DNA from: Agromyces fucosus
GTDB taxonomy: Bacteria; Actinomycetota; Actinomycetes; Actinomycetales; Microbacteriaceae
Direction of reading: 5' to 3'
Assembly (NCBI RefSeq): GCF_004134865.1
Contig: NZ_SDPO01000003.1
Location: 558,001-622,000, forward strand
Length of the DNA: 64,000 nt
Shown in pieces: positions 45,620 through 54,165 of the stretch. The first letter of the stretch is position 1, and each line of letters begins with the position of its first letter. The notes under the pieces were generated by a model that was given only the letters and a program-made list of their open reading frames with translations, was not told where the DNA came from and searched no databases. Made by a program: the position numbers and the translations under genes.

Positions 45620-46171
45620 ATGTACGCGAACGAGATCGAAGCCGACCTGACCGAGGTGCTCGTCACCGAAGCCGAGATCCACGCGAAGCTCGCCGAGCTC
45701 GCCCGCCGCATCGAGGCCGACTACGAGGGTGAAGACCTGCTCCTCGTGGGCGTGCTGAAGGGTGCGGTCATGGTCATGGCCGACCTCGCACGCGAACTGC
45801 GCGGGCACATCAACATGGACTGGATGGCGGTCTCCTCGTACGGCGCCGGCACGCAGTCGTCGGGCGTCGTCCGCATCGTGAAGGACCTCGACACCGACCT
45901 CACGGGTCGCCACGTGCTGATCGTCGAGGACATCATCGACTCCGGCCTGACGCTCAGCTGGCTGCTCGGCAACCTCGAGTCGCGCGGCGCGAAGTCGGTC
46001 GAGATCTGCGCGCTGCTCCGCAAGCCCGACGCGGCCAAGGTCGCGGTCGACGTCAAGTACCTCGGCTTCGACATCCCGAACCAGTTCGTGGTCGGCTACG
46101 GCCTCGACTTCGCCGAGAACTACCGCAACCTGCGGGATGTCGCGATCCTCGCGCCGCACGTCTACTCCTGA
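45620..46171 (+). CDS. hpt: Hypoxanthine phosphoribosyltransferase
   Basis: A 183-residue purine-salvage enzyme making IMP or GMP from PRPP. The PRPP loop is VLIVEDIIDSGLTLSW (E103, D104), and the substrate hood and flexible loop (SSYGAGTQSSG) are present. AGGAGA precedes the ATG. It follows tilS as in most actinobacteria, but here ftsH is displaced by two extra genes. Confidence 0.95.
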   Translation: MYANEIEADLTEVLVTEAEIHAKLAELARRIEADYEGEDLLLVGVLKGAVMVMADLARELRGHINMDWMAVSSYGAGTQSSGVVRIVKDLDTDLTGRHVLIVEDIIDSGLTLSWLLGNLESRGAKSVEICALLRKPDAAKVAVDVKYLGFDIPNQFVVGYGLDFAENYRNLRDVAILAPHVYS

Positions 46172-46232
46172 CGTTCGCCGGGGCCCCGAAGTCGCCGGCA
46201 CGCCGATGGGGGAGAGGCCCTAGAGTCATCGC

Positions 46233-47921
46233 ATGGGCCAGGGCCGGCGCCGCGACAGGGTACGCGACGCTGCCGCCGCGTTCACGAGCAACTGGCGCAA
46301 TCCCAACCTGCGCCGCGCCCAGCTCAGCTTCCTCGGGGCATGGACCGCCGAGTGGGCCTTCACGGTCGCGCTCGGCATCGTCGCCTACCGCGACGGCGGC
46401 GCGGTGGCGCTCGGTCTCGTCGGGCTGCTCCGCATGGTGCCGTCGGCGATCCTCGCCCCGTTGCTGTCGCCCATCGCCGACCGGGGGCGTCGCGAGCGGG
46501 TGCTCGTGCTGGTGTCGATCGTGCGCGGACTCGCGACGGCCGGCGCCGCCGTGGTGGCCGCGGTCGCCGGGCCTCCGGCCGTCATCTACGCGCTCGCCGT
46601 GCTCTCGACGATCGCCGCGACGCTCTACCGCCCGGCGCACTCCGCCCTGCTCCCGTCGCTCTGCCGGACCGGGCACGAACTCGCGAGCGCCAATGTCGTG
46701 CGGGGACTGCTCGACTCCGCGGCCACGCTCGTCGGCCCGCTGCTCGCCGCCGTGCTACTGCAGTTCACCGGGGTCGACATCGTGTTCGCGGTTGCCGCTG
46801 CCGCCTCGTTCTGGGCCGCGGCCCTGCTCGCCCGACTGAAGTACGACGCACCGCCGCGCCCTCCGGCGCCGAGCCGTCCGAACCTCGCGAGGGAGGCGGC
46901 CGAGGGCATCCGCGCGGTCACGGCCAACCGAGACCTGATGCTCATCCTCGGGCTCGCCGCGGCCCAGGCCCTCACGAGGGGCGCCCTCACGGTGCTCTCG
47001 GTGGTGGTCGCGATCGAGCTGCTCGGCACGGGGGAGCCCGGGGTCGGTGCGTTGATGACCGCGGTCGGCGTCGGTGCGGTGCTCGGCTCGCTCGCGGCAT
47101 CCCTGCTCGTCGGCACTGGTCGGCTCGGCGTCTGGTTCGCCGTCGGGGTGGGGCTCTGGGGCCTGCCGTTCACCCTCGTCGGCCTCGCCCCCGCCGAGGC
47201 GCCGACGCTGGTGCTCCTCGCGTTCGTCGGCGTCGGCAACGCCCTCGTCGACGTCGCCGGCTTCACGCTCATCGCCCGCATGGCTCCCGACGAGGTGCTC
47301 GCGCGCGTCTTCGGGGTACTCGAGAGCCTCGTCGCGATCTCCATCGGCATCGGCGCCGTCGTCGCCTCGTTCCTCGTCGAGTGGTTCGGCGTGCCGGCCG
47401 CGCTCATCGCGATCGGACTCGTGTGCCCGGTGCTCGCGATCCTCTCGCTGCGGCGGCTGCGGGGCATGGACCGCACGGTCGACGTGCTCGACGACGACAT
47501 CGAGCTGCTGCAGCGGGTGCCGATGTTCCGCACCCTGCCGCTGCCCTCGATCGAGCAGCTCGCGCGCGGACTCGAGCCGGTCGGGGTCGCCGCCGGTGCC
47601 GCCGTGTTCACGCAGGGCGACGTCGGCGAGCGGTACTACGTGATCGAGTCCGGTGAGGCCGACGTGGTCGGCGACGGCCGGGTCGTCGCGACGCTCGGCC
47701 CGGGCGAGGGCTTCGGCGAGATCGCGCTGCTGCGCCGCACCCGCCGTACGGCCTCGGTCGTCGCGAGGAGCGCCCTCGGTCTGCGGGCGCTCGGCTCCGA
47801 TCGATTCCTCCCCGTCGTCCTCGGCTACACGGCGAGCGCGCAGGCGGCGGCGGTCGTCGTCGACGAGCAGCTCGACCGGTACTCGCCAGGCGAACGAACG
47901 GATGACGACCCGGCGTCCTGA
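46233..47921 (+). CDS. MFS transporter fused to a cyclic-nucleotide-binding domain
   Basis: A 562-residue membrane protein. Residues 25-410 form a 12-helix major facilitator without a clear drug-class signature. Residues 430-550 form a cNMP-binding domain: VPMFRTLPLPSIEQLARGL, then GERYYVIESGEADVV, and the phosphate-binding cassette GFGEIALLRRTRRTASVVA, where the Gly-Glu and Arg positions needed for cyclic-nucleotide binding are kept. Transport may thus be gated by cAMP or cGMP. The start follows TAGAGT by six bases (leaderless). The neighbouring DUF2652 gene encodes a cyclase-like protein. Confidence 0.88.
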   Translation: MGQGRRRDRVRDAAAAFTSNWRNPNLRRAQLSFLGAWTAEWAFTVALGIVAYRDGGAVALGLVGLLRMVPSAILAPLLSPIADRGRRERVLVLVSIVRGLATAGAAVVAAVAGPPAVIYALAVLSTIAATLYRPAHSALLPSLCRTGHELASANVVRGLLDSAATLVGPLLAAVLLQFTGVDIVFAVAAAASFWAAALLARLKYDAPPRPPAPSRPNLAREAAEGIRAVTANRDLMLILGLAAAQALTRGALTVLSVVVAIELLGTGEPGVGALMTAVGVGAVLGSLAASLLVGTGRLGVWFAVGVGLWGLPFTLVGLAPAEAPTLVLLAFVGVGNALVDVAGFTLIARMAPDEVLARVFGVLESLVAISIGIGAVVASFLVEWFGVPAALIAIGLVCPVLAILSLRRLRGMDRTVDVLDDDIELLQRVPMFRTLPLPSIEQLARGLEPVGVAAGAAVFTQGDVGERYYVIESGEADVVGDGRVVATLGPGEGFGEIALLRRTRRTASVVARSALGLRALGSDRFLPVVLGYTASAQAAAVVVDEQLDRYSPGERTDDDPAS

Positions 47922-47985
47922 CGACCCGGGCAGACGACCCGAACAGGGGTGTTGAGAACTCCTCGACTCGGTGGGATCGTGAGGC

Positions 47986-48702
47986 ATGGACTCCGGCCGT
48001 GCCGCGCTGCTGATCGCCGACATCGGTGGCTACACCGACTACATGAGCTCCCATCGCATGAGCCTCGCCCACGCCGAGGTCAACACGGGCCGCATGCTCG
48101 AGCGCATGATCGACGCGGCCCCGGGATTCGACCTCATCGAGATCGAGGGCGACGCCGCCTTCCTCTCGCGGCGGGTCGACGACGAGCATGCGGATGCCTC
48201 GATCCCCGAGATCCTCGACGCCGCCGTCGCGATGCACCGCGCCTTCCACCTCGAACGCCGGTACGTCACGGCGAACCTGTGCCCGTGCAAGGGGTGCAAG
48301 GGCGCCGCCGACCTCAAGCTGAAGTTCGTGGCGCATGTCGGCGAGGTCGCGATCCAGACGATCCGCGACCGCATCAAGCTCGTGGGCATCGATGTCATCC
48401 AGGTGCACCGAATGCTGAAGAACCCGGTCGACATCCCCGAGTACGTGCTGCTCTCCGAGGAGCTCTACCTCACCGCAGAGGACTCGGTGCCGAAGCCGGT
48501 GCGCGAGGTGGCGCCCGAACTCGAGGGCTTCGGCACCGTGCGCGCGTACTTCGTCGACGTGGGCGACCTCGATCGGACCCCCGAGCCGATGCCGTCGCCC
48601 TCGTGGCCGAAGCGCATCGGGCAGACGTTCGCCGCAGTGGGCCCGGGGCTCCCATACATGCTCGGAATGCGCGACACCCGCCGCGCGGCATCCGCTCTGT
48701 GA
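47986..48702 (+). CDS. DUF2652 protein with class III cyclase-like fold
   Basis: A 238-residue cytoplasmic protein. The start LLIADIGGYTDYM resembles the first metal-binding strand of class III nucleotide cyclases (D12), and IEGDAAFL (D56) resembles the second, so both catalytic metal aspartates appear kept. A short cysteine cluster CPCKGC (C99, C101, C104) may hold zinc or iron. KFVAHVGEV (about 112-120) sits where the cyclase core continues. Base- and ribose-specifying residues are not clear, so activity is unproven. It lies directly after the cNMP-binding MFS gene in the same direction. Confidence 0.8.
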   Translation: MDSGRAALLIADIGGYTDYMSSHRMSLAHAEVNTGRMLERMIDAAPGFDLIEIEGDAAFLSRRVDDEHADASIPEILDAAVAMHRAFHLERRYVTANLCPCKGCKGAADLKLKFVAHVGEVAIQTIRDRIKLVGIDVIQVHRMLKNPVDIPEYVLLSEELYLTAEDSVPKPVREVAPELEGFGTVRAYFVDVGDLDRTPEPMPSPSWPKRIGQTFAAVGPGLPYMLGMRDTRRAASAL

Positions 48703-48793
48703 GTCGTCGGCAGTCGCCGCTCGGGCGGGCCGTGACCGCCCTCAGCGAACACTCGGCCGCCTTTCGGCAAGCGCGATGTAGCCTGTGAGCACC

Positions 48794-50812
48794 ATGAACA
48801 TCAAGAAGATCCTGCGCGGGCCGATCGTCTACATTCTGCTCGCCATCGTCGCCGTGTGGATCGGGTCGAGCCTCATCACCGCATCGGGTTTCAAAGAGGT
48901 GTCGACGCAAGAGGGCCTCGACCTCCTGAACGACGGCAAGGTCGCCGCGGTCAAGATCGTCGATGGTGAGAACCGCGTCGACCTGACCCTCGCCAAAGAG
49001 GACGACAAGCTCGGCAAGCAGGTGCAGTTCTACTACGTGACGCCGCGCGGTGCCGACATCGTCGCCGCCGTCGACGCGGCCGACCCGGCAGACGGCTTCA
49101 ACGACGAGGTCCCGCAGCCGAACTGGTTCCTCTCGATGCTCGGCATCCTGCTGCCGCTCGTGCTCATCGGCCTCTTCTTCTGGATCATGCTCTCGGGCAT
49201 GCAGGGCGGCGGCAACAAGGTCATGCAGTTCGGCAAGTCCAAGGCGAAGCTCGTCTCCAAGGAGAGCCCGAAGGTCACCTTCGACGACGTCGCCGGCGCC
49301 GAGGAGGCGATCGAGGAGCTCCACGAGATCAAGGAGTTCCTGAAGGAGCCCGCGAAGTTCCAGGCCGTCGGCGCGCGCATCCCCAAGGGCGTGCTGCTCT
49401 ACGGCCCTCCCGGAACCGGCAAGACGCTGCTGGCCCGCGCGGTCGCTGGCGAGGCCGGCGTGCCGTTCTACTCGATCTCGGGTTCCGACTTCGTCGAGAT
49501 GTTCGTTGGCGTCGGCGCATCCCGCGTGCGCGACCTCTTCGACCAGGCGAAGCAGAACGCTCCCGCCATCATCTTCGTCGACGAGATCGACGCGGTCGGC
49601 CGCCACCGCGGCGCCGGCCTCGGCGGTGGGCACGACGAACGCGAGCAGACCCTCAACCAGCTGCTCGTCGAGATGGACGGCTTCGACCCGAAGACCAACG
49701 TCATCCTCATCGCGGCGACGAACCGCCCCGACATCCTCGACCCCGCGCTGCTGCGCCCCGGCCGCTTCGACCGCCAGATCGGCGTCGACGCCCCCGACCA
49801 CAAGGGGCGGCAGAAGATCCTCGAGGTGCACTCGAAGGGCAAGCCGCTCGCCAACGGCGTCGACCTCGAGGTGCTCGCTCGGAAGACCCCGGGCTTCACC
49901 GGTGCCGACCTCGCGAACGTGCTGAACGAAGCCGCGCTGCTCACGGCGCGCTCGAACGCGCAGCTCATCGACAACCGCGCCCTCGACGAGGCCGTCGACC
50001 GCGTCATCGCCGGCCCGCAGCGCCGCTCCCGCGTCATGAAGGACAAGGAGAAGCTCATCACGGCCTACCACGAGGGCGGACACGCACTCGCGGCGGCGGC
50101 GATGAACTACACCGACCCCGTGACGAAGATCACGATCCTGCCGCGCGGCCGCGCACTCGGCTACACGATGGTGATGCCGCTCGAAGACCGGTACTCGGTC
50201 AGCCGCAACGAGCTGCTCGACCAGCTGACCTACGCGATGGGCGGGCGGGTCGCTGAAGAGATCGTGTTCCACGACCCGTCGACCGGCGCCTCGAACGACA
50301 TCGAGAAGGCCACCTCGACGGCCCGCAAGATGGTCACCGAGTTCGGCATGAGCTCGAGCGTCGGTGCGATCAAGCTCGGCCAGTCGGGCGGTGAGGTCTT
50401 CCTGGGCCGCGACATGGGCCACCAGCGCGACTACTCCGAGCGGCTCGCCGAACGGGTCGACACCGAGGTGCGCTCGCTCATCGAGCAGGCGCACGACGAG
50501 GCGTGGCAGGTGCTGAACGACAACCGCGACATCCTCGACAAGCTCGCGGCCGAGCTCCTCGAGCAGGAGACGCTCGACCACACGCAGATCGCCGAGATCT
50601 TCAAAGACGTGAAGAAGCTGCCCGAGCGCCCGCTGTGGCTCTCGAGCGACAAGCGCCCGGTCTCCGACCAGCCGCCGATCTCGTTCCCGACCGAGAAGAT
50701 GCCGATCGATCAGGGTGCCGTCGACGGAGGGGTCGACTCCGACCAGCTGCCCGTCGAAGACGAGGCGCCGGCGCGCGCACCGAAGTCGAACCCGCGGCCC
50801 GCGACCGCCTAG
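48794..50812 (+). CDS. ftsH: ATP-dependent zinc metalloprotease FtsH
   Basis: A 672-residue membrane protease that extracts and degrades misfolded membrane proteins. Two membrane helices (about 10-30 and 110-132) flank an outer domain; the AAA module has Walker A GPPGTGKT (from G204), Walker B IIFVDEID and the second region of homology RPGRFDRQI; the zinc site is HEGGH (H426, E427, H430). The Pro-rich acidic tail is typical for actinobacteria. ATG 48794 is preferred over GTG 48785; TAGCCT (48779-48784) is a -10 box just upstream. It begins the long folate/panC/lysS gene run. Confidence 0.96.
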   Translation: MNIKKILRGPIVYILLAIVAVWIGSSLITASGFKEVSTQEGLDLLNDGKVAAVKIVDGENRVDLTLAKEDDKLGKQVQFYYVTPRGADIVAAVDAADPADGFNDEVPQPNWFLSMLGILLPLVLIGLFFWIMLSGMQGGGNKVMQFGKSKAKLVSKESPKVTFDDVAGAEEAIEELHEIKEFLKEPAKFQAVGARIPKGVLLYGPPGTGKTLLARAVAGEAGVPFYSISGSDFVEMFVGVGASRVRDLFDQAKQNAPAIIFVDEIDAVGRHRGAGLGGGHDEREQTLNQLLVEMDGFDPKTNVILIAATNRPDILDPALLRPGRFDRQIGVDAPDHKGRQKILEVHSKGKPLANGVDLEVLARKTPGFTGADLANVLNEAALLTARSNAQLIDNRALDEAVDRVIAGPQRRSRVMKDKEKLITAYHEGGHALAAAAMNYTDPVTKITILPRGRALGYTMVMPLEDRYSVSRNELLDQLTYAMGGRVAEEIVFHDPSTGASNDIEKATSTARKMVTEFGMSSSVGAIKLGQSGGEVFLGRDMGHQRDYSERLAERVDTEVRSLIEQAHDEAWQVLNDNRDILDKLAAELLEQETLDHTQIAEIFKDVKKLPERPLWLSSDKRPVSDQPPISFPTEKMPIDQGAVDGGVDSDQLPVEDEAPARAPKSNPRPATA

Positions 50813-50852
50813 TCGCGGGCACGGCGAGTCCGTCGACCCGAAGAAGGGGAAC

Positions 50853-51449
50853 ATGGCCGGAGTGGACGCCGAGCGCATCCAGCGTGCAGTGCACGAGATC
50901 CTGCTCGCGATCGGTGAAGACCCGTCGCGACCGGGCTTGGAGCGCACGCCCCAGCGCGTTGCCGAGGCCTACGCCGACTTCTTCGGCGGACTCGACGTCG
51001 ATCCGCTCAGTCACCTCGCCGACTCGGTTCCGATCGGGGCGACGGATGCCGGCGTGCCCGCGACCTCCGACGCGGTTGTGCTCCGCGACCTCGCGTTCCG
51101 GTCCGTCTGCGAGCACCACCTGCTCCCGTTCGTCGGCACCGCGCACGTGGCGTACCTGCCGGGCGACCGGGTGGTCGGGCTCGGTCGCATCCCCGCGGTC
51201 GTCGACACCCTCGCGCGCCGGCCCCAGCTGCAGGAGCGGCTCGCCGAGGAGATCGCCGACGCGCTCGTGGCCGGACTCGACCCGAAGGGCGTCCTCGTCG
51301 TGCTCGACGCCCAGCACCGCTGCGTGACCACGCGCGGCTCCCGGCAGGAGCGGAGCTCCACGGTGACGATCGCGAGCCGCGGTGCGCTGTCGGAGCCGGC
51401 CGCCCGGAGCGAGATCATCACGCTCATCGGGGCCCAGACGAATGCCTGA
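50853..51449 (+). CDS. folE: GTP cyclohydrolase I
   Basis: A 198-residue enzyme making dihydroneopterin triphosphate from GTP, the first step of folate synthesis. Zinc ligands lie in SVCEHHLLPF and QHRCVTTRG; VGLGRIPAVVDTLARRPQLQ is the family signature. GAAGGGGA is right before the ATG. It ends eight bases inside folP. Confidence 0.96.
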   Translation: MAGVDAERIQRAVHEILLAIGEDPSRPGLERTPQRVAEAYADFFGGLDVDPLSHLADSVPIGATDAGVPATSDAVVLRDLAFRSVCEHHLLPFVGTAHVAYLPGDRVVGLGRIPAVVDTLARRPQLQERLAEEIADALVAGLDPKGVLVVLDAQHRCVTTRGSRQERSSTVTIASRGALSEPAARSEIITLIGAQTNA

Positions 51450-52254
51450 TCGCACGCTCGTCATGGGCGTGGTGAACGTGACGCCCGATTCGTTCAGCGA
51501 CGGAGGCCGCTGGTTCGACGCCGATGCCGCGATCGCGCACGGGCTCGAGCTCGTGGCCGACGGCGCCGACATCCTCGACGTCGGGGGAGAGTCCACACGT
51601 CCGGGGGCCGCCCGGGTCGAGCCCGAAGAGGAGCTGCGCCGCGTCGTGCCCGTCATCAGGGAGCTCGCCGGCCGCGGCATCCGGGTGAGTGTCGACACGA
51701 TGCGCGCCGCCACGGCGCAGGCCGCGGTCGAGGCTGGGGCCGAGATCATCAACGACGTGTCGGCGGGCCTCGCCGACGCGGCGATGGGCCCGATCGCGGC
51801 CGAGACGGGCGCACGCTACGTCGCCATGCACTGGCGCGGCCACTCCGACCGCATGGACTCGCTCGCCGAGTACGCCGACGTCGCCGTCGAGGTGCGCGAC
51901 GAGCTCGCCCAGCGGGTCGACGCGCTCGTGGCGGCCGGGGTCGACCACGAGCGGCTCATCCTCGACCCAGGGCTCGGCTTCGCCAAGCGCGGCGACCAGA
52001 ACTGGGAGCTGCTCGGCCGGCTCGACGTGCTCGCCGGTCTCGGGCTGCCGATGCTCGTCGGCGCGTCGCGCAAGCGGTTCCTCGGCGCGATGCTGCCGGG
52101 CGACGCATCCGTCACCGACCGCGACCTGCCGACGGCGGTCGTGAGCGTGCTCGCCGCGCAGGCCGGCGCGTGGGCCGTGCGGGTGCACGACGTGCAGGGC
52201 ACGCGTCGAGCCCTCGACGTCCTCGGCGCATGGCAGAGTGGACGACGTGACTGA
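51442..52254 (+). CDS. folP: Dihydropteroate synthase
   Basis: A 270-residue enzyme that joins pterin pyrophosphate and p-aminobenzoate; the sulphonamide target. Both signatures are present: MGVVNVTPDSFSDGG (residues 8-22) and DILDVGGESTRPGA (about 46-59), and the SRKRFLG segment lies near residue 213. Overlap with folE (8 bp) and close spacing with folB show one operon. Confidence 0.96.
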   Translation: MPDRTLVMGVVNVTPDSFSDGGRWFDADAAIAHGLELVADGADILDVGGESTRPGAARVEPEEELRRVVPVIRELAGRGIRVSVDTMRAATAQAAVEAGAEIINDVSAGLADAAMGPIAAETGARYVAMHWRGHSDRMDSLAEYADVAVEVRDELAQRVDALVAAGVDHERLILDPGLGFAKRGDQNWELLGRLDVLAGLGLPMLVGASRKRFLGAMLPGDASVTDRDLPTAVVSVLAAQAGAWAVRVHDVQGTRRALDVLGAWQSGRRD

Positions 52255-52633
52255 ACTGCGCAATCCCGGGCGAGGCGACCGGATCACCCTCACCGGGCTT
52301 CGTGTGCGCGCCCATCACGGCGTGTTCGACTTCGAACGCGTCGAGGGGCAGGAGTTCGTGATCGACGTCTCGGTCGCCGTCGACCTCGCGGCAGCAGCGG
52401 CATCCGACGAACTCGACCGCACGGTGCACTACGGCGAGCTCGCCGAGGCCGTCGTCGCCGCGGTCGAGCGCGATCCCGTCGACCTCATCGAGACCGTCGC
52501 CGAGCGGGTCGCCGCGGTGGCGCTCGGCTTCGCCGCCGTCGACGAGGTCGAGGTCACGGTGCACAAGCCGCAGGCGCCCATCACCGTGCCGTTCGGCGAC
52601 GTCGCCGTCACGATCGTGCGGGGCCGGGCATGA
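52247..52633 (+). CDS. folB: Dihydroneopterin aldolase
   Basis: A 128-residue enzyme that cleaves dihydroneopterin to the pterin alcohol used by FolK. LTGLRVRAHHGVFDFERVEG is the typical opening, followed by the conserved VHYGELAE and the active-site Lys in VHKPQAPI. GTG at 52247 overlaps folP; GTG at 52238 is an alternative. It ends with an ATGA overlap into folK. Confidence 0.93.
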   Translation: MTELRNPGRGDRITLTGLRVRAHHGVFDFERVEGQEFVIDVSVAVDLAAAAASDELDRTVHYGELAEAVVAAVERDPVDLIETVAERVAAVALGFAAVDEVEVTVHKPQAPITVPFGDVAVTIVRGRA

Positions 52634-53115
52634 CGCGCGCCGTCATCGCGTTCGGGGCGAACCTCGACGACCGCGAGGCGACCATCGCCGCCGCGGTGCG
52701 GGAGATCGCCGAGGCATCCGGCGTCGAGCTCGTGGCCGTGTCGCCGGTGTACGAGACCGCGGCCATCAAAGACAGCGGTGTCGACGTCGACGCCCCCCGT
52801 TACCTGAACGGCGTCGTCGTCGTCGAGACGCTGCTCGAGCCGCACGCCCTGCTCGAGCTGCTGCAGCGCATCGAGCTCGAGCACGGCCGCGTGCGCACCG
52901 AGCACTGGGGCGACCGCACGCTCGACCTCGACCTCATCGACGTCGCGGGCGTCGTGCTCGACGACGAGCGCCTGACGCTGCCGCACCCCCGGGCCTGGCA
53001 GCGGGCGTTCGTGCTGGCGCCCTGGCTCGACGTCGACCCCGACGCCGAGCTCGCGGGTCGCGGACCGATCGCCGCCCTGCGCGCCGCCGCTGACGATGAG
53101 GTGGAGCGCCGATGA
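52630..53115 (+). CDS. folK: 2-amino-4-hydroxy-6-hydroxymethyldihydropteridine pyrophosphokinase
   Basis: A 161-residue enzyme that transfers pyrophosphate from ATP to hydroxymethyl-dihydropterin, giving the FolP substrate. Seen: AFGANLDDREATI (glycine/Asn loop) and the signature RTLDLDLIDV (about 97-106), with HPRAWQRAFVLAPW after it. ATGA overlaps on both sides. Confidence 0.95.
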   Translation: MTRAVIAFGANLDDREATIAAAVREIAEASGVELVAVSPVYETAAIKDSGVDVDAPRYLNGVVVVETLLEPHALLELLQRIELEHGRVRTEHWGDRTLDLDLIDVAGVVLDDERLTLPHPRAWQRAFVLAPWLDVDPDAELAGRGPIAALRAAADDEVERR

Positions 53116-53585
53116 AGCGCACGCATCCGTCGACCATCATCGCGTTCGTGCTCGCGGGCATCGTCGCCGGGTATCTCATCGACCTCGCGATCGTCTCGAA
53201 CGGGTCGAAGGCGATCGTGCCGCCGCTCTCGCTCCCGATCACCCTGGCGGGCGTCGCGGCGCTCGTCGTGGCCTTCGCCTGGCCGATCCGCCGGGCCGTG
53301 AAGGGCAAGGCGACCAAGCACCTCGACCCGTTCCGGGCCATGCGCACCGCCGTGCTCGCGAAGGCCTGCAGCCTGAGCGGGGCCCTCATGCTCGGCTTCG
53401 GTCTCGGCATCACCCTGTTCCTGGTGACCCGCAGCGTCGTGCCGTCGCCGGCCACGATCTGGCTCGCGATCGCCACCGCGATCGGCGCGGCACTTCTCAT
53501 GGCCGGCGGCCTCATCGCCGAGTTCTTCTGCACGCTGCCGCCCGACGACACCGACACCGAGAAGGAAGAGCACGCACATGCCTGA
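53112..53585 (+). CDS. DUF3180 family membrane protein
   Basis: A 157-residue protein with four membrane helices and a short acidic C-terminus (DDTDTEKEEH). DUF3180 proteins lie right after folK in most actinobacteria; their role is not known. Start overlaps folK (ATGA), and the end overlaps the next gene by eight bases. Confidence 0.85.
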   Translation: MKRTHPSTIIAFVLAGIVAGYLIDLAIVSNGSKAIVPPLSLPITLAGVAALVVAFAWPIRRAVKGKATKHLDPFRAMRTAVLAKACSLSGALMLGFGLGITLFLVTRSVVPSPATIWLAIATAIGAALLMAGGLIAEFFCTLPPDDTDTEKEEHAHA

Positions 53586-54165
53586 GGCGCCCGGCCTCCA
53601 ACCCGATGAGACCGTGCACGACGAGGCGCAGCCGCACCAGCAGCCGCAGCATCTCGGCGATGCGCAGCCGCCCTTCGACGATGCGCAGCAGCCCGAGGCA
53701 TCCGACACCGGCTGGCTTCGGGTCTCGCCCAAGTACGTGCTCGTCGAGGTGGTCGGATCGATCATCGGCATGCTCGTCTTCGTCGGGCTCGCGCTCGGGG
53801 CCTACTTCCTGCTGCACTGGCAGTGGGCGCTGTGGGTCGCCGGGGCGATCGCCCTGGTCTCGCTCGTCGGCATCGCGTTCGAGCCGCGCCGCGTGCGGTC
53901 GATCCAGTACCGACTGCGCGCCGACGACCTGCTCTTCCGCCGCGGCATCATGTTCCAGCGACAGGTCGCGGTGCCCTACGGTCGCATGCAGCTCGTCGAC
54001 ATCACCCGGGGTCCCGTCGCGCGCGCGCTCGGCCTGGCCGACCTCAAGTTCGTGACCGCGGCCGCATCGAGCGCCGTCACGGTGCCCGGACTGCCGATGG
54101 CGGAGGCCGACCGACTGCGCGACGAACTCGTCGCCCTCGCCGAGTCGCGCCGGGCGGGACTGTGA
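53578..54165 (+). CDS. PH-domain membrane protein (YdbS-like)
   Basis: A 195-residue protein. The first 45 residues are acidic, Gln/Pro-rich and disordered; two membrane helices follow (about 52-98), then a bacterial PH domain (bPH2, about 105-185) with the strand pattern YRLRADDLLFRRGIMFQRQVAV and PYGRMQLVDITRGPV. With the next gene it matches the YdbS/YdbT pair, linked in Bacillus to resistance against an antimicrobial peptide. Biochemical role unclear. Confidence 0.85.
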   Translation: MPEAPGLQPDETVHDEAQPHQQPQHLGDAQPPFDDAQQPEASDTGWLRVSPKYVLVEVVGSIIGMLVFVGLALGAYFLLHWQWALWVAGAIALVSLVGIAFEPRRVRSIQYRLRADDLLFRRGIMFQRQVAVPYGRMQLVDITRGPVARALGLADLKFVTAAASSAVTVPGLPMAEADRLRDELVALAESRRAGL

